From contig NZ_JALXPE010000063.1 in the NCBI RefSeq assembly GCF_025143365.1, forward strand, positions 1 through 23,332: a DNA stretch of 23,332 bases. Direction: 5' to 3'. The notes under the pieces are model-generated. The model saw only the letters and a list, made by a program, of their open reading frames with translations, had not been told where the DNA came from and searched no databases. Positions within the stretch are counted from its first letter, which is position 1. Each line of letters opens with the position of its first letter. This DNA is from Microbacterium sp. p3-SID336 (GTDB taxonomy: Bacteria > Actinomycetota > Actinomycetes > Actinomycetales > Microbacteriaceae). This document shows, piece after piece, positions 1 through 7,542 of this stretch. A program made the position numbers and the translations under genes.

Positions 1-28
1 GCGACGGGCGGTGCGAGTGTGCCGCGCC

Positions 29-901
29 TCAGGCCCCGGTGGTGAGCGGAGACGGCACGGCGGGCGCGTGCTGGGCGATGCGCTGGTAGTCGTCCACGGT
101 GAGGTCCTCGCCGCGGGCCGTGGGAGCCACGCCCGCCGCGAGGAGCACCTCCGAGGCGGCGGCCGCGCTGCCGAAGATCCCGGACAGCGCCTGCCGCAGC
201 ATCTTGCGCCGCTGGTTGAATGCGGCGTCCACGATCGCGAACGTGCGACGGCGCTCCTCCACGGGTCCGCGCTCGCCCTCCGAGCGATCGAAGCCGACCA
301 GGAGGCTGTCCACGTTCGGCACCGGCCAGAACACCTGACGCGACACCGTGCCGGCGAGCTTCCACTCCCCGTACCAGGCGGCCTTCACGCTCGGCGAGCC
401 GTAGATCTTCGACCCGGGCTTCGCGGCGATCCGCTCGGCCACCTCCGCCTGCACCATCACGACGCCGCGCTGCAGGTAGGGGAAGCTCTCCAGGAAGTGC
501 AGCAGCACCGGCACCGAGACGTTGTACGGCAGATTCGCGACGAGCACGGTGGGCTCGCCGGGCAGCTCGGTCACCCGCAGGGCATCCGCGTCGACCACCG
601 TGAGCATGCCGTCGGCGACGCCGTGCTCCGCGACGGTCTGCGGCAGGCGCGCGGCCAGTCGGTGGTCGATCTCCACCGCGGTGACCGCGGCGCCGGCCTC
701 GAGGATCGCCAGTGTCAGCGATCCGAGCCCCGGCCCGACCTCGACCACGCGCTCCCCCGGCTGCACGCGCGCCGCCTGCACGATCTTGCGCACGGTGTTC
801 GCGTCGACCACGAAGTTCTGCCCGAGCTTCTTGGTGGGGGTGACATCCAGCTCAGCGGCCAGGCGACGGATCTCGGTGGCGCCGAGCAGGGTGACGGTCA
901 T
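29..901 (-). CDS. rsmA: 16S rRNA (adenine1518-N6/adenine1519-N6)-dimethyltransferase RsmA (KsgA)
   Basis: The 290-residue protein dimethylates the two adjacent adenines in the 3'-terminal hairpin of 16S rRNA during late 30S assembly, using S-adenosylmethionine. Visible motifs fit the KsgA/Dim1 family: KLGQNF at residues 25-30, the SAM-binding EVGPGLG at 54-60, acidic E77 for the ribose hydroxyls, D105 ahead of the target-base site, and the catalytic NLPYNVSVP at 123-131. Length is normal for the family. The frame stays open upstream to position 1114, but that extension runs into the divergent MFS gene and has no family similarity; the ATG at 901 begins with the expected MTVTLLG leader. A weak -10-like hexamer (GAGAAT) lies 6 nt before this ATG. 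In related genomes ispE follows immediately; the 28 bp left in the window show no start codon for it. Confidence 0.97.
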   Translation of the reverse strand: MTVTLLGATEIRRLAAELDVTPTKKLGQNFVVDANTVRKIVQAARVQPGERVVEVGPGLGSLTLAILEAGAAVTAVEIDHRLAARLPQTVAEHGVADGMLTVVDADALRVTELPGEPTVLVANLPYNVSVPVLLHFLESFPYLQRGVVMVQAEVAERIAAKPGSKIYGSPSVKAAWYGEWKLAGTVSRQVFWPVPNVDSLLVGFDRSEGERGPVEERRRTFAIVDAAFNQRRKMLRQALSGIFGSAAAASEVLLAAGVAPTARGEDLTVDDYQRIAQHAPAVPSPLTTGA

Positions 902-942
902 GCACCTATTCTCGCCGATCGCGGGAAGACCTCGAAAATCGC

Positions 943-948
943 TATCCT
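943..948 (+). promoter_or_regulatory. -10 element of the MFS gene, leaderless arrangement
   Basis: TATCCT ends 6 nt before the ATG at 955. With the usual 6-7 nt from -10 to the transcription start, the mRNA would begin at or next to the start codon. No convincing -35 hexamer is visible and there is no Shine-Dalgarno sequence. Confidence 0.55.
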
Positions 949-954
949 GCCGGG

Positions 955-2238
955 ATGCCCTCACTCGGTGAACTGATCGCGCCGCGCCGTCTGGGCAGGG
1001 ACTTCCGCTGGCTTCTCGCTTCGTCGTGGACGAGCAACGTCGGCGACGGCGTGGCTCTGGCCGCCGCTCCCCTGCTGATCGCCTCGATGACGTCCTCGCC
1101 GATCCTGGTCGCATCCGGCGCGATCCTGCAGTTCCTGCCCTGGTTGCTGTTCGGGTTGCACGCCGGCGCGATCGCCGACCGCTTCGACCGGCGTCGGCTG
1201 GTGATGGCCGCGAACGCCGCCAGGGCCGTCGTGCTCGCCGCGCTGTGCGTGTTCCTGGTGACGGGCCTGGCGAACATCTGGATCGTGCTGGCGGTCGCGT
1301 TCCTCTACGGCACGGCGGAGGTGTTCGTCGACACCGCCGGCAGCACGCTGCTGCCGATGCTCGTGAGGCCGGCCGACCTCGGCATCGGCAACGCGCGCCT
1401 GCAGGCCGGGTACCTGGTCGCGAACCAGTTCGCCGGTCCCCCGCTCGGCGCGTTCCTGTTCGCCGCGGGCCACGCCTGGCCGTTCCTGCTCGAGGTGCTG
1501 TGCGTGACGCTGGCCGTGGTGCTGATCTCCCGCATGGCGCAGACCCCCGTGCCTCCCCGCGCGGACGCGGGGGCGCACCCGCCCGTGCACACCGACATCG
1601 CGGAGGGCCTGCGGTGGCTGTGGCGCAACCCGCCCGTGCGCATGCTGGTGCTCATCATCCTGGTCTTCAACGTGACCTGGGCCGCCCCCTGGGGCGTGCT
1701 CGTGCTGTACGCGACCGAGCACCTGCAGATGGGAGCCGTCGGCTACGGGGCGCTCACCACGGCGTCCGCTGCCGGCGGCATCCTCGCGACGCTCAGCTTC
1801 GGGTGGCTCGAACGGCACGTCTCCTTCGCGACGCTCATGCGCATCGTGCTGTCGCTGGAGGTGCTGATGCACCTCGCCTTCGCCCTGACGACCTCGGGCG
1901 TCGTGGCCCTCGTCATCATGTTCTTCTTCGGCGCCTACGCCTTCGTCTGGGGCACGATCTCCACCACCGTGCGGCAGCGGCTGGTGCCCGCCGAGCTGCA
2001 GGGGCGTGTGGCCTCGGTGAACATGGTGGGCGTCTTCGGCGGCATGATCGTCGGGCAGGCGCTCGGCGGCGTGATCGCCCAGCTGTGGGGGCTGACCGCC
2101 CCGTGGTGGTTCGCGTTCGGCGGTGCCGCGATCACCCTGCTGCTGGTGTGGAAGCCCATCTCGCACATCGTGAGCGCGAAGCCGGTCGCGCAGACAGGGC
2201 CGGACGACGTGGACGCTCAGCCCGTGAACGAACCGTAG
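955..2238 (+). CDS. MFS transporter, MFS_3/EntS-like exporter family
   Basis: This 427-residue polytopic protein has about twelve hydrophobic segments and the layout of the MFS_3 (enterobactin exporter EntS-like) branch of the major facilitator superfamily. That branch usually expels siderophores, drugs or other small molecules by proton antiport. The motif-A loop after the second helix reads [12 protein letters not shown] at residues 71-82. A second loop after the seventh helix is weaker. The C-terminal tail from about residue 405 is polar. The ATG at 955 is chosen because a TATCCT hexamer sits 6 nt upstream and the protein starts in the expected place. It is the only plus-strand gene in the first 16 kb, is divergent from rsmA across 53 bp, and its last 22 bp overlap the end of the TatD gene tail to tail. 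The substrate cannot be read from the sequence. Confidence 0.9.
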   Translation: MPSLGELIAPRRLGRDFRWLLASSWTSNVGDGVALAAAPLLIASMTSSPILVASGAILQFLPWLLFGLHAGAIADRFDRRRLVMAANAARAVVLAALCVFLVTGLANIWIVLAVAFLYGTAEVFVDTAGSTLLPMLVRPADLGIGNARLQAGYLVANQFAGPPLGAFLFAAGHAWPFLLEVLCVTLAVVLISRMAQTPVPPRADAGAHPPVHTDIAEGLRWLWRNPPVRMLVLIILVFNVTWAAPWGVLVLYATEHLQMGAVGYGALTTASAAGGILATLSFGWLERHVSFATLMRIVLSLEVLMHLAFALTTSGVVALVIMFFFGAYAFVWGTISTTVRQRLVPAELQGRVASVNMVGVFGGMIVGQALGGVIAQLWGLTAPWWFAFGGAAITLLLVWKPISHIVSAKPVAQTGPDDVDAQPVNEP

Positions 2239-3095
2239 ACCCGCAGGGTGTTCTCGGCGAGCTGCGCGCACAGCTCGTCGACCTCCAGGCCGAGCTCGAC
2301 CGCCAGGAAGCGCACCGTGATCGGCACGAGGTAGGGCGCGTTCGGGCGCCCTCGCAGCGGCACCGGCGTGAGGAACGGGGCGTCGGTCTCGACGAGGAGG
2401 CGGTCGAGCGGCGTCACCTTCAGCGCGTCGCGGAGGTTCTGCGCGTTCTTGAAGGTGACGTTGCCCGCGAAGGACAGGTGATACCCCGCCTCCGCGCACA
2501 CCCGCGCCATCGCGGCGTCGCCCGAGAAGCAGTGGAACACCGTCTTCTCCGGAGCTCCGACGCGGGTCAGCGTCTCCAGCACCGCGTCGTGCGCGTCGCG
2601 GTCGTGGATCTGCATCGCGATACCATGCTTCTTCGCGAGCGCGATGTGCGCCTCGAACGACTCGAACTGCGCGCCGCGACGCTCCGGCTCCGTGCGGAAG
2701 AAGTCCAGGCCCGTCTCGCCGATCGCCCGGGTGCGCGGATGCGCGGCGAGCTCGTCGATCACGGCGATCGCCTCGTCCAGCCGCCCCTGCTCGGCGTAGG
2801 TCGGCGCGTCGTTCGGGTGGATCGCGACCGCCGCCAGCACACGCGGGTCGGACGCCGCCGCCTCGACCGCCCAGCGGGAGGACTCGATGTCCCCCGACGC
2901 CTGCACGACGCCCGCGATCCCCACGGCGGCGGCCCTGTCGAGCTGTTCCGTGAGCGACGGCGGCTCGTCCCCGTCGAGGATCTCCAGGTGCGCGTGGTTG
3001 TCGTACACCGGAACCCGCAGTGGCTCGGGCGCCGCCGGATAGCGCAGATCCTTGCGCCCGTCGCCCGAGCGCTCGCGCACGTAGGTCTCGGCCAT
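2217..3095 (-). CDS. TatD-family metal-dependent hydrolase (deoxyribonuclease)
   Basis: The 292-residue protein is an amidohydrolase-fold TatD nuclease, a family with 3'-5' exonuclease or DNase activity on DNA that is linked to repair. The metal-binding positions are all present: DNHAHLE at 32-38 supplies H34 and H36 (most homologues read DTHCHL), GETGLDFFR at 126-134 supplies E127, QIHDRDAH gives H164, VFHCFSGD gives H188, and ETDAPFLTP gives D238. About 28 residues precede the first metal motif, typical of actinobacterial members. It starts 12 nt after the metG stop codon, so the two are likely cotranscribed, the usual metG-tatD order. Its 3' end overlaps the MFS gene by 22 bp on the opposite strand. 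Confidence 0.94.
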   Translation of the reverse strand: MAETYVRERSGDGRKDLRYPAAPEPLRVPVYDNHAHLEILDGDEPPSLTEQLDRAAAVGIAGVVQASGDIESSRWAVEAAASDPRVLAAVAIHPNDAPTYAEQGRLDEAIAVIDELAAHPRTRAIGETGLDFFRTEPERRGAQFESFEAHIALAKKHGIAMQIHDRDAHDAVLETLTRVGAPEKTVFHCFSGDAAMARVCAEAGYHLSFAGNVTFKNAQNLRDALKVTPLDRLLVETDAPFLTPVPLRGRPNAPYLVPITVRFLAVELGLEVDELCAQLAENTLRVYGSFTG

Positions 3096-3107
3096 GTGCT
3101 CAGGCCG

Positions 3108-4685
3108 TCAGGCCGTGGACTCCACCCGCGGGAAGAGCGGCGCGAGGCCGTTGACACTCGTGCCCGGCTTCAGCACCCCCCAGGCTCCGGCCTCGCGGAT
3201 CGGCTGATCCTGCAGACGGCCCAGGGTCTCGGCGGCGCCGAGCGCGATCCACAGCTTCTCCGTGGACTGCGGCATCACCGGCGACAGCAGCACGGCGAGC
3301 GCCCGCAGCCCCTCGGCGCAGGTGTACAGCACGGTGCCGAGGCGCTCGCGCTTGTCCTCGTCGCGGGCCAGCGCCCATGGCTCGTTCTCGGTGATGTAGC
3401 CGTTCAGCGCGTCCACGATGGTCCAGATCGCGGAGATGGCCTCGTCGATGCGGAACTGCCCCACCGCGGCATCGGCCTTCGCGGCGGCGTCGGCCACGAT
3501 CTGCTGGATCGCGAGGTCCTGCTCCGTGTACGCGGCGGCCGGCGGCACGATGCCCTCGAAGTACTTCTCGATCATCGCGGTCGTGCGGGAGGCCAGGTTG
3601 CCGAAACCGTTCGCGAGCTCCGCCTGGTAGCGGGCGGACAGGTCCTCCCAGGAGAACGAGCCGTCCTGACCGAACGCGATCGCGGAGAGGAAGTAGAAGC
3701 GGTAGGCGTCCGAGCCGAACACGTCGGTGATCTCGGTCGGCGCGATGCCGGTGAGCTTCGACTTCGACATCTTCTCGCCGCCGACGAGCAGCCAGCCGTG
3801 CGCGAACACGCCCTTCGGGACATCGAGCCCTGCGGCCATCAGCAGCGCCGGCCAGATCACGGCGTGGAAGCGCAGGATGTCCTTGCCGACCACGTGGTAC
3901 GCGGGCCAGCGGCGCGCGAACGTCTCCTCGTCGGAGCCGTAGCCGACGGCGGTCGCGTAGTTGAGCAGCGCGTCGACCCACACGTAGATGACGTGCGACT
4001 CGTCCCACGGCAGCGGGATGCCCCAGTCGAACGTCGAGCGCGAGATGGAGAGGTCCTTGAGGCCCTGGCTCACGAACGACACGACCTCGTTGCGCGCCGA
4101 GTCCGGCCGCACGAAGTCGGGCTCCGTGCGGTACAGCTCCAGCAGGCGGCCCTGGAACTCGCTCAGCTTGAAGAAGTAGTTCTTCTCCTGCAGCAGCTCC
4201 AGCGGCTTGGAGTGGATCGCGCACACCTTCAAGCCCTCGAAGGGCCCGGTGCCGTCCACGATCTCGGACTCCGGCTTGAACTCCTCGCAGCCCACACAGT
4301 AGAGCGCCTCGTACTCGCCCGCATAGATGTAGCCGCGGTCGTACAGGCGCTGGAAGAACGTCTGCACGTTGGTCTCGTGCCGCTCCTGCGTGGTGCGGAT
4401 GAAGTCGTCGTTCGCGACGTCGAGCGTCTTCAACAGCGGGAACCAGCTCTCGCTGACGAGCTTGTCGACCCACTCCTGCGGAGTGACGCCGTTCGCCGCC
4501 GCCGCCCGCAGCATCTTCTGCCCGTGCTCGTCGGTGCCCGTGAGCATCCACGTGTCGTCTCCCGCCTGGCGGTGCCACCGCGCGAGCGTGTCGACGGCCA
4601 CCGTCGTGTACCCGTGGCCGATGTGCGGCACGTCCGACGGGTAGTAGATGGGCGTGGTGATGTAGAAGGATTCGCCTGCGGGCAT
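3108..4685 (-). CDS. metG: Methionyl-tRNA synthetase
   Basis: The 525-residue class I aminoacyl-tRNA synthetase charges tRNA-Met with methionine. The HIGH signature is at 21-24 (PHIGHGY) and KMSKS at 305-309. Between them lies a zinc-knuckle insertion with CVGC at 130-133 and a second pair C155/H158, matching a one-knuckle (CxxC...CxxH) type. The anticodon-binding helical domain fills roughly 370-510. There is no C-terminal EMAP/Arc1p-like tRNA-binding domain, so this is the short form. The ATG at 4685 is preceded by TAGAAT at exactly 6 nt, which supports both the start and a leaderless mRNA. It heads a metG-tatD unit. Confidence 0.97.
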   Translation of the reverse strand: MPAGESFYITTPIYYPSDVPHIGHGYTTVAVDTLARWHRQAGDDTWMLTGTDEHGQKMLRAAAANGVTPQEWVDKLVSESWFPLLKTLDVANDDFIRTTQERHETNVQTFFQRLYDRGYIYAGEYEALYCVGCEEFKPESEIVDGTGPFEGLKVCAIHSKPLELLQEKNYFFKLSEFQGRLLELYRTEPDFVRPDSARNEVVSFVSQGLKDLSISRSTFDWGIPLPWDESHVIYVWVDALLNYATAVGYGSDEETFARRWPAYHVVGKDILRFHAVIWPALLMAAGLDVPKGVFAHGWLLVGGEKMSKSKLTGIAPTEITDVFGSDAYRFYFLSAIAFGQDGSFSWEDLSARYQAELANGFGNLASRTTAMIEKYFEGIVPPAAAYTEQDLAIQQIVADAAAKADAAVGQFRIDEAISAIWTIVDALNGYITENEPWALARDEDKRERLGTVLYTCAEGLRALAVLLSPVMPQSTEKLWIALGAAETLGRLQDQPIREAGAWGVLKPGTSVNGLAPLFPRVESTA

Positions 4686-4691
4686 GGAGCA

Positions 4692-4697
4692 ATTCTA
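4692..4697 (-). promoter_or_regulatory. -10 element of metG, leaderless arrangement
   Basis: On the minus strand TAGAAT is followed by 6 nt and the metG ATG at 4685. It is close to the TATAAT consensus. No Shine-Dalgarno sequence is present and no clear -35 is seen. Confidence 0.6.
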
Positions 4698-4724
4698 GGT
4701 GGCGCGGCGAGGGTGGTTACGCGC

Positions 4725-6266
4725 TCACGCGACCGTCACCTCGACCCGGTGCCAGCCCTGTGCGCCGTCCGGCACCGGGGCCGCTGTGTCCGCCGTCTGG
4801 GTCTCCCCCTCGGCGTTCACGGCCCGGCACTCGATGGTGTGCGTGCCGCTCTCCGCCGCCCATGGCAGGCGCCACTGCACCCAGGTGTCCGCGGAGATCG
4901 CGGTCGCCAGCTCCGCCCGACGCCACGGGCCGTCGTCCACCCGCACCTCGACCGCCTCGATCCCGGTGTGCTGTTGCCACGCCATGCCCGCGATCACCGC
5001 GTCGCCCGCGTCGATGCGCTGTCCGCGGCGCGGCACGTCGATGCGCGACTGCAGCTTGATCGGCCCGCGCTCCGACCACCCCCTGGTCGTCCAGTACGCC
5101 GCCGCCCGGTCGAAGCGCGTGACCTCCAGCTGCGTCACCCACTTCGTCGCGGACACGTAGCCGTACAGCCCCGGCACCACCAGGCGCACCGGGAAGCCGT
5201 GCTCCAGCGGCAGCGGCTCGCCGTTCATGCCCACGGCCAGCAGCGCGTCACGCTCGTCCGTGAGGGCCTCCAGGGGCGTCGAGGCCGTGAAGCCGTCCGC
5301 CGAGGTCGACAGCACCATGTCCGCGTCGGGAGCAACGCCCGCCCGCGACAACAGCTCCCGCACCGGGTATCCGAGCCAGCGGGCGTTGCCGATCAGGTCG
5401 CCGCCCACCTCGTTCGAGACACAGGCCAGCGTGACGTCCGCCTCCTGCAATGGCAGCGCCTGGAGCTCGTCCCACGTGAGCACGACCTCGCGCTCGACCA
5501 TGCCGTGCACACGCAGCGACCAGTCGGCCGGGTCGATGCGCGGCACGATGAGCGCGGTGTCGATGCGGTAGAAGTCGGCGTTGGACGTGACCACCGGGGC
5601 GAGGCCGGGGATGTCGAGCTCCGCGCCCGGGGGCACGGCGGGGGCAGGGCGTGCCGCCACGGGCAGGCGCAGGGCCGCCCGCACCGCCTCGACCGAACGG
5701 GTGGCTCCCCTGGCGATCGAACCGCCGATCAGGGCGACGAGACCGACGGCGGCGGTCCCGGCCGTCCAGAGCAGGAAGCGACGACGGTCGAGCCCGTCGG
5801 GATCGAGTCCCGCGACCGGGCGGAGGCGCCCGATCAACAGGCGCAGCGTGACCGCCGCGACCAGTCCGGCGACCAGTCCCGGCAGCCAGGCGAACGGCCC
5901 GGCGCCGGGACGGATCATCGCGACGACGAGAGCGAGGGCGCCGAGCGCGCCGAGGACGACCGCCCCCGCGCCGGACCAGCGTCGCTCCAGGATCCCCGCC
6001 AGGGCGGCGACGACGGCGAGCACCACGGCGATGCCGGCGAGCAGCGCCGCCTTGTCGCCGGTGCCGAACAGCGCGATCGCGGTGTCCTTGGCCCAGCTCG
6101 GCGCGAGGTCGATGAGCCCGCCGCCGATCACCGCGAACGGACTCGCGCCCGGCTCGACCACGGCGGCGACGAGCTCCCCCAGGGCGACGCCGAGCAGCGC
6201 GGCGCTCAGCCCGGCGGCGGCCGCGCGGATCACGTCGCCTCGGCTCGTCCCCGCCACGTGCGTCAT
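4725..6266 (-). CDS. Membrane-anchored molybdopterin-dependent oxidoreductase, sulfite oxidase fold
   Basis: The 513-residue protein joins a membrane domain to an extracytoplasmic molybdopterin domain. Hydrophobic segments lie near residues 12-37, 73-92, 99-118 and 124-146. A twin-arginine-like motif DRRRFLL follows at 160-166, then a fifth hydrophobic stretch at about 165-185. The oxidoreductase molybdopterin-binding domain spans roughly 225-390. TLACVSNEVGGD contains C282, the likely Mo-ligating cysteine, and the conserved WLGYPVRELL and GYVSATKWVT segments follow. A Mo-cofactor dimerisation (Ig-like) domain occupies about 400-513. Family members oxidise sulfite or reduce S- or N-oxides; the substrate here is unknown. 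The ATG at 6266 is preferred over the open frame reaching 6458 because TACCCT lies 6 nt before it and the longer frame would run into GH1. No cytochrome or heme partner gene is adjacent. Confidence 0.9.
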   Translation of the reverse strand: MTHVAGTSRGDVIRAAAAGLSAALLGVALGELVAAVVEPGASPFAVIGGGLIDLAPSWAKDTAIALFGTGDKAALLAGIAVVLAVVAALAGILERRWSGAGAVVLGALGALALVVAMIRPGAGPFAWLPGLVAGLVAAVTLRLLIGRLRPVAGLDPDGLDRRRFLLWTAGTAAVGLVALIGGSIARGATRSVEAVRAALRLPVAARPAPAVPPGAELDIPGLAPVVTSNADFYRIDTALIVPRIDPADWSLRVHGMVEREVVLTWDELQALPLQEADVTLACVSNEVGGDLIGNARWLGYPVRELLSRAGVAPDADMVLSTSADGFTASTPLEALTDERDALLAVGMNGEPLPLEHGFPVRLVVPGLYGYVSATKWVTQLEVTRFDRAAAYWTTRGWSERGPIKLQSRIDVPRRGQRIDAGDAVIAGMAWQQHTGIEAVEVRVDDGPWRRAELATAISADTWVQWRLPWAAESGTHTIECRAVNAEGETQTADTAAPVPDGAQGWHRVEVTVA

Positions 6267-6272
6267 GTCCCG

Positions 6273-6278
6273 AGGGTA
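6273..6278 (-). promoter_or_regulatory. -10 element of the molybdoenzyme gene, leaderless arrangement
   Basis: On the minus strand TACCCT is followed by 6 nt and the ATG at 6266. A separate promoter here implies that the gene is not simply the tail of the sugar cassette. No -35 is obvious. Confidence 0.5.
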
Positions 6279-6317
6279 GCCCCCGCGAGGCGCCCGTGGC
6301 TCGGTCCCGGGTCGCAG

Positions 6318-6337
6318 ATCCGCAACGCCCCGCGGAT
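6318..6337 (-). terminator. Candidate hairpin terminator after the GH1 gene
   Basis: A perfect 6-bp inverted repeat (ATCCGC / GCGGAT) with an 8-nt loop begins 15 nt beyond the GH1 stop codon. There is no run of U after it, so termination would have to be of the U-less type seen in actinobacteria. It could instead be a copy of a short palindromic repeat related to the one at 14766-14838. Confidence 0.35.
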
Positions 6338-6351
6338 ACACGAGCGCCGGG

Positions 6352-7521
6352 TCAGAGCGCGTTGCGGCGGGCGACCTCCCCGAGCCACGCGAGCGAGGGC
6401 TTCGGCGTGCGCGCGAACGTCTCCCTGTCGAAGGCGATGAGGCCGAACGTGGGCGCATACCCGCTCGCCCACTCGTAGTTGTCCAGGGCGCTCCAGTGCT
6501 GGTAGCCGCGCACGTCGATGCCGTCCGCGATGGAACGATGCAGTCCCTCCAACGCGCCCCGGGTGTACGCGATGCGGCGGGAGTCGTCGGCCGTGGCGAT
6601 GCCGTTCTCGGTCACGAGCACCGGCACGCCGCCGCTGCGCTCCCAGGCGCTGCGCACGCCCAGTTCGAGCGCGGGCGGGAAGAACTCCCAGCCGGTGAGC
6701 GTGGTCTCCACGTCCTCCGCGACCGGTCGAGGCCCCTCGGGCCCGATGAAGGTGCGGGTGTACGCCTGCACGCCGACGAAGTCGTCGCCGGCGGACTGCT
6801 CCAGGTACCAGTGGTCGCGCGGGTCGCCGTAGGCCGCGAGCATCTCGTCGGCGCCCGGCTCACCCGTGGAGTGGAACGCCTGCGTGGCGATCGTCCACCC
6901 CGCCTGCACCCCGGGCAGCGTGTGCAGGATGTCCGAGGCCCGGCGGTGCGCGGCGAGCAGGGTGTCGGCGACGCCCAGGTCCGGGTTGGGCAGCCCGTAG
7001 GCGACGAGGTTCGCCGCATCCTCTCCCCCGGCGAGCATCGCGGCGATGTTCGGCTCGTTGATGGTGCACACGTAGCGGACGCCGTCGAGGATCGGCAGCA
7101 CCGTCTCCACGTAGCGCGAGAACAGGTCCACCGCGTCGTCGGCGCGCCAGAAGCCGTCCCGCTGGAACCACTGCGGCACCGTGAAGTGCATGAGCGTCAC
7201 CGTGGGGTCGAGTCCGTGCTCCCGCGCCGTGTCGATCATCCGGCGGTAGTGGTCGAGCATCGCCCGTGACACGAAGCCGCGCTCGGGCTCGATCCGCGCC
7301 CACTCCACCGAGAAGCGGTAGGAGTTCAGTCCCGCCTCGGCGAGCAGAGCCATGTCCTCCGGGTAGCGGTGGAGGTGGTCGGCGGCGTCTCCTGAGGGCT
7401 CCACCATGGGCGAGTCGGGGGCGTGTTCCATCGCCCACCAGTTGCTGGTGGTGTTGTTGCCCTCCACCTGGTGGGCGGCGGTCGCGGCGCCCCAGAGGAA
7501 GCCGTCGGGGAATGCGAGCAC
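6352..7521 (-). CDS. Glycoside hydrolase family 1 beta-glucosidase
   Basis: The 389-residue cytoplasmic protein is a GH1 retaining beta-glycosidase that hydrolyses beta-linked glucosides or related disaccharides. The N-terminal signature FPDGFLWGAATAAHQVEG is at 4-21. The acid/base glutamate is E156 in TINEPN (153-158), the nucleophile is E305 in VTENG (303-307), and the aglycone/sugar-binding ALDNYEWASGY lies at 345-355. No signal peptide is present, so it would act on imported substrate. It is shorter than the usual 440-480 residues, suggesting trimmed loops around the active site. The GTG start at 7521 has a strong GAGGAG 7 nt upstream. It lies 21 bp after the ATPase gene and is very likely the last gene of the transporter operon. 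Confidence 0.94.
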   Translation of the reverse strand: MLAFPDGFLWGAATAAHQVEGNNTTSNWWAMEHAPDSPMVEPSGDAADHLHRYPEDMALLAEAGLNSYRFSVEWARIEPERGFVSRAMLDHYRRMIDTAREHGLDPTVTLMHFTVPQWFQRDGFWRADDAVDLFSRYVETVLPILDGVRYVCTINEPNIAAMLAGGEDAANLVAYGLPNPDLGVADTLLAAHRRASDILHTLPGVQAGWTIATQAFHSTGEPGADEMLAAYGDPRDHWYLEQSAGDDFVGVQAYTRTFIGPEGPRPVAEDVETTLTGWEFFPPALELGVRSAWERSGGVPVLVTENGIATADDSRRIAYTRGALEGLHRSIADGIDVRGYQHWSALDNYEWASGYAPTFGLIAFDRETFARTPKPSLAWLGEVARRNAL

Positions 7522-7542
7522 GGATGCGCTCCTCTCGTTCTT

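Noticed and set aside
1..28. Start of ispE at the left edge
   Set aside because: The order is expected in relatives, but the 28 bp contain no start codon on the minus strand, so nothing can be annotated.
1026..6440. An 1804-residue plus-strand open frame spanning several genes
   Set aside because: It is antisense to metG, tatD and the molybdoenzyme and out of frame with the MFS gene; its translation is Arg/Gly/His-rich low-complexity sequence typical of GC-rich shadow frames.
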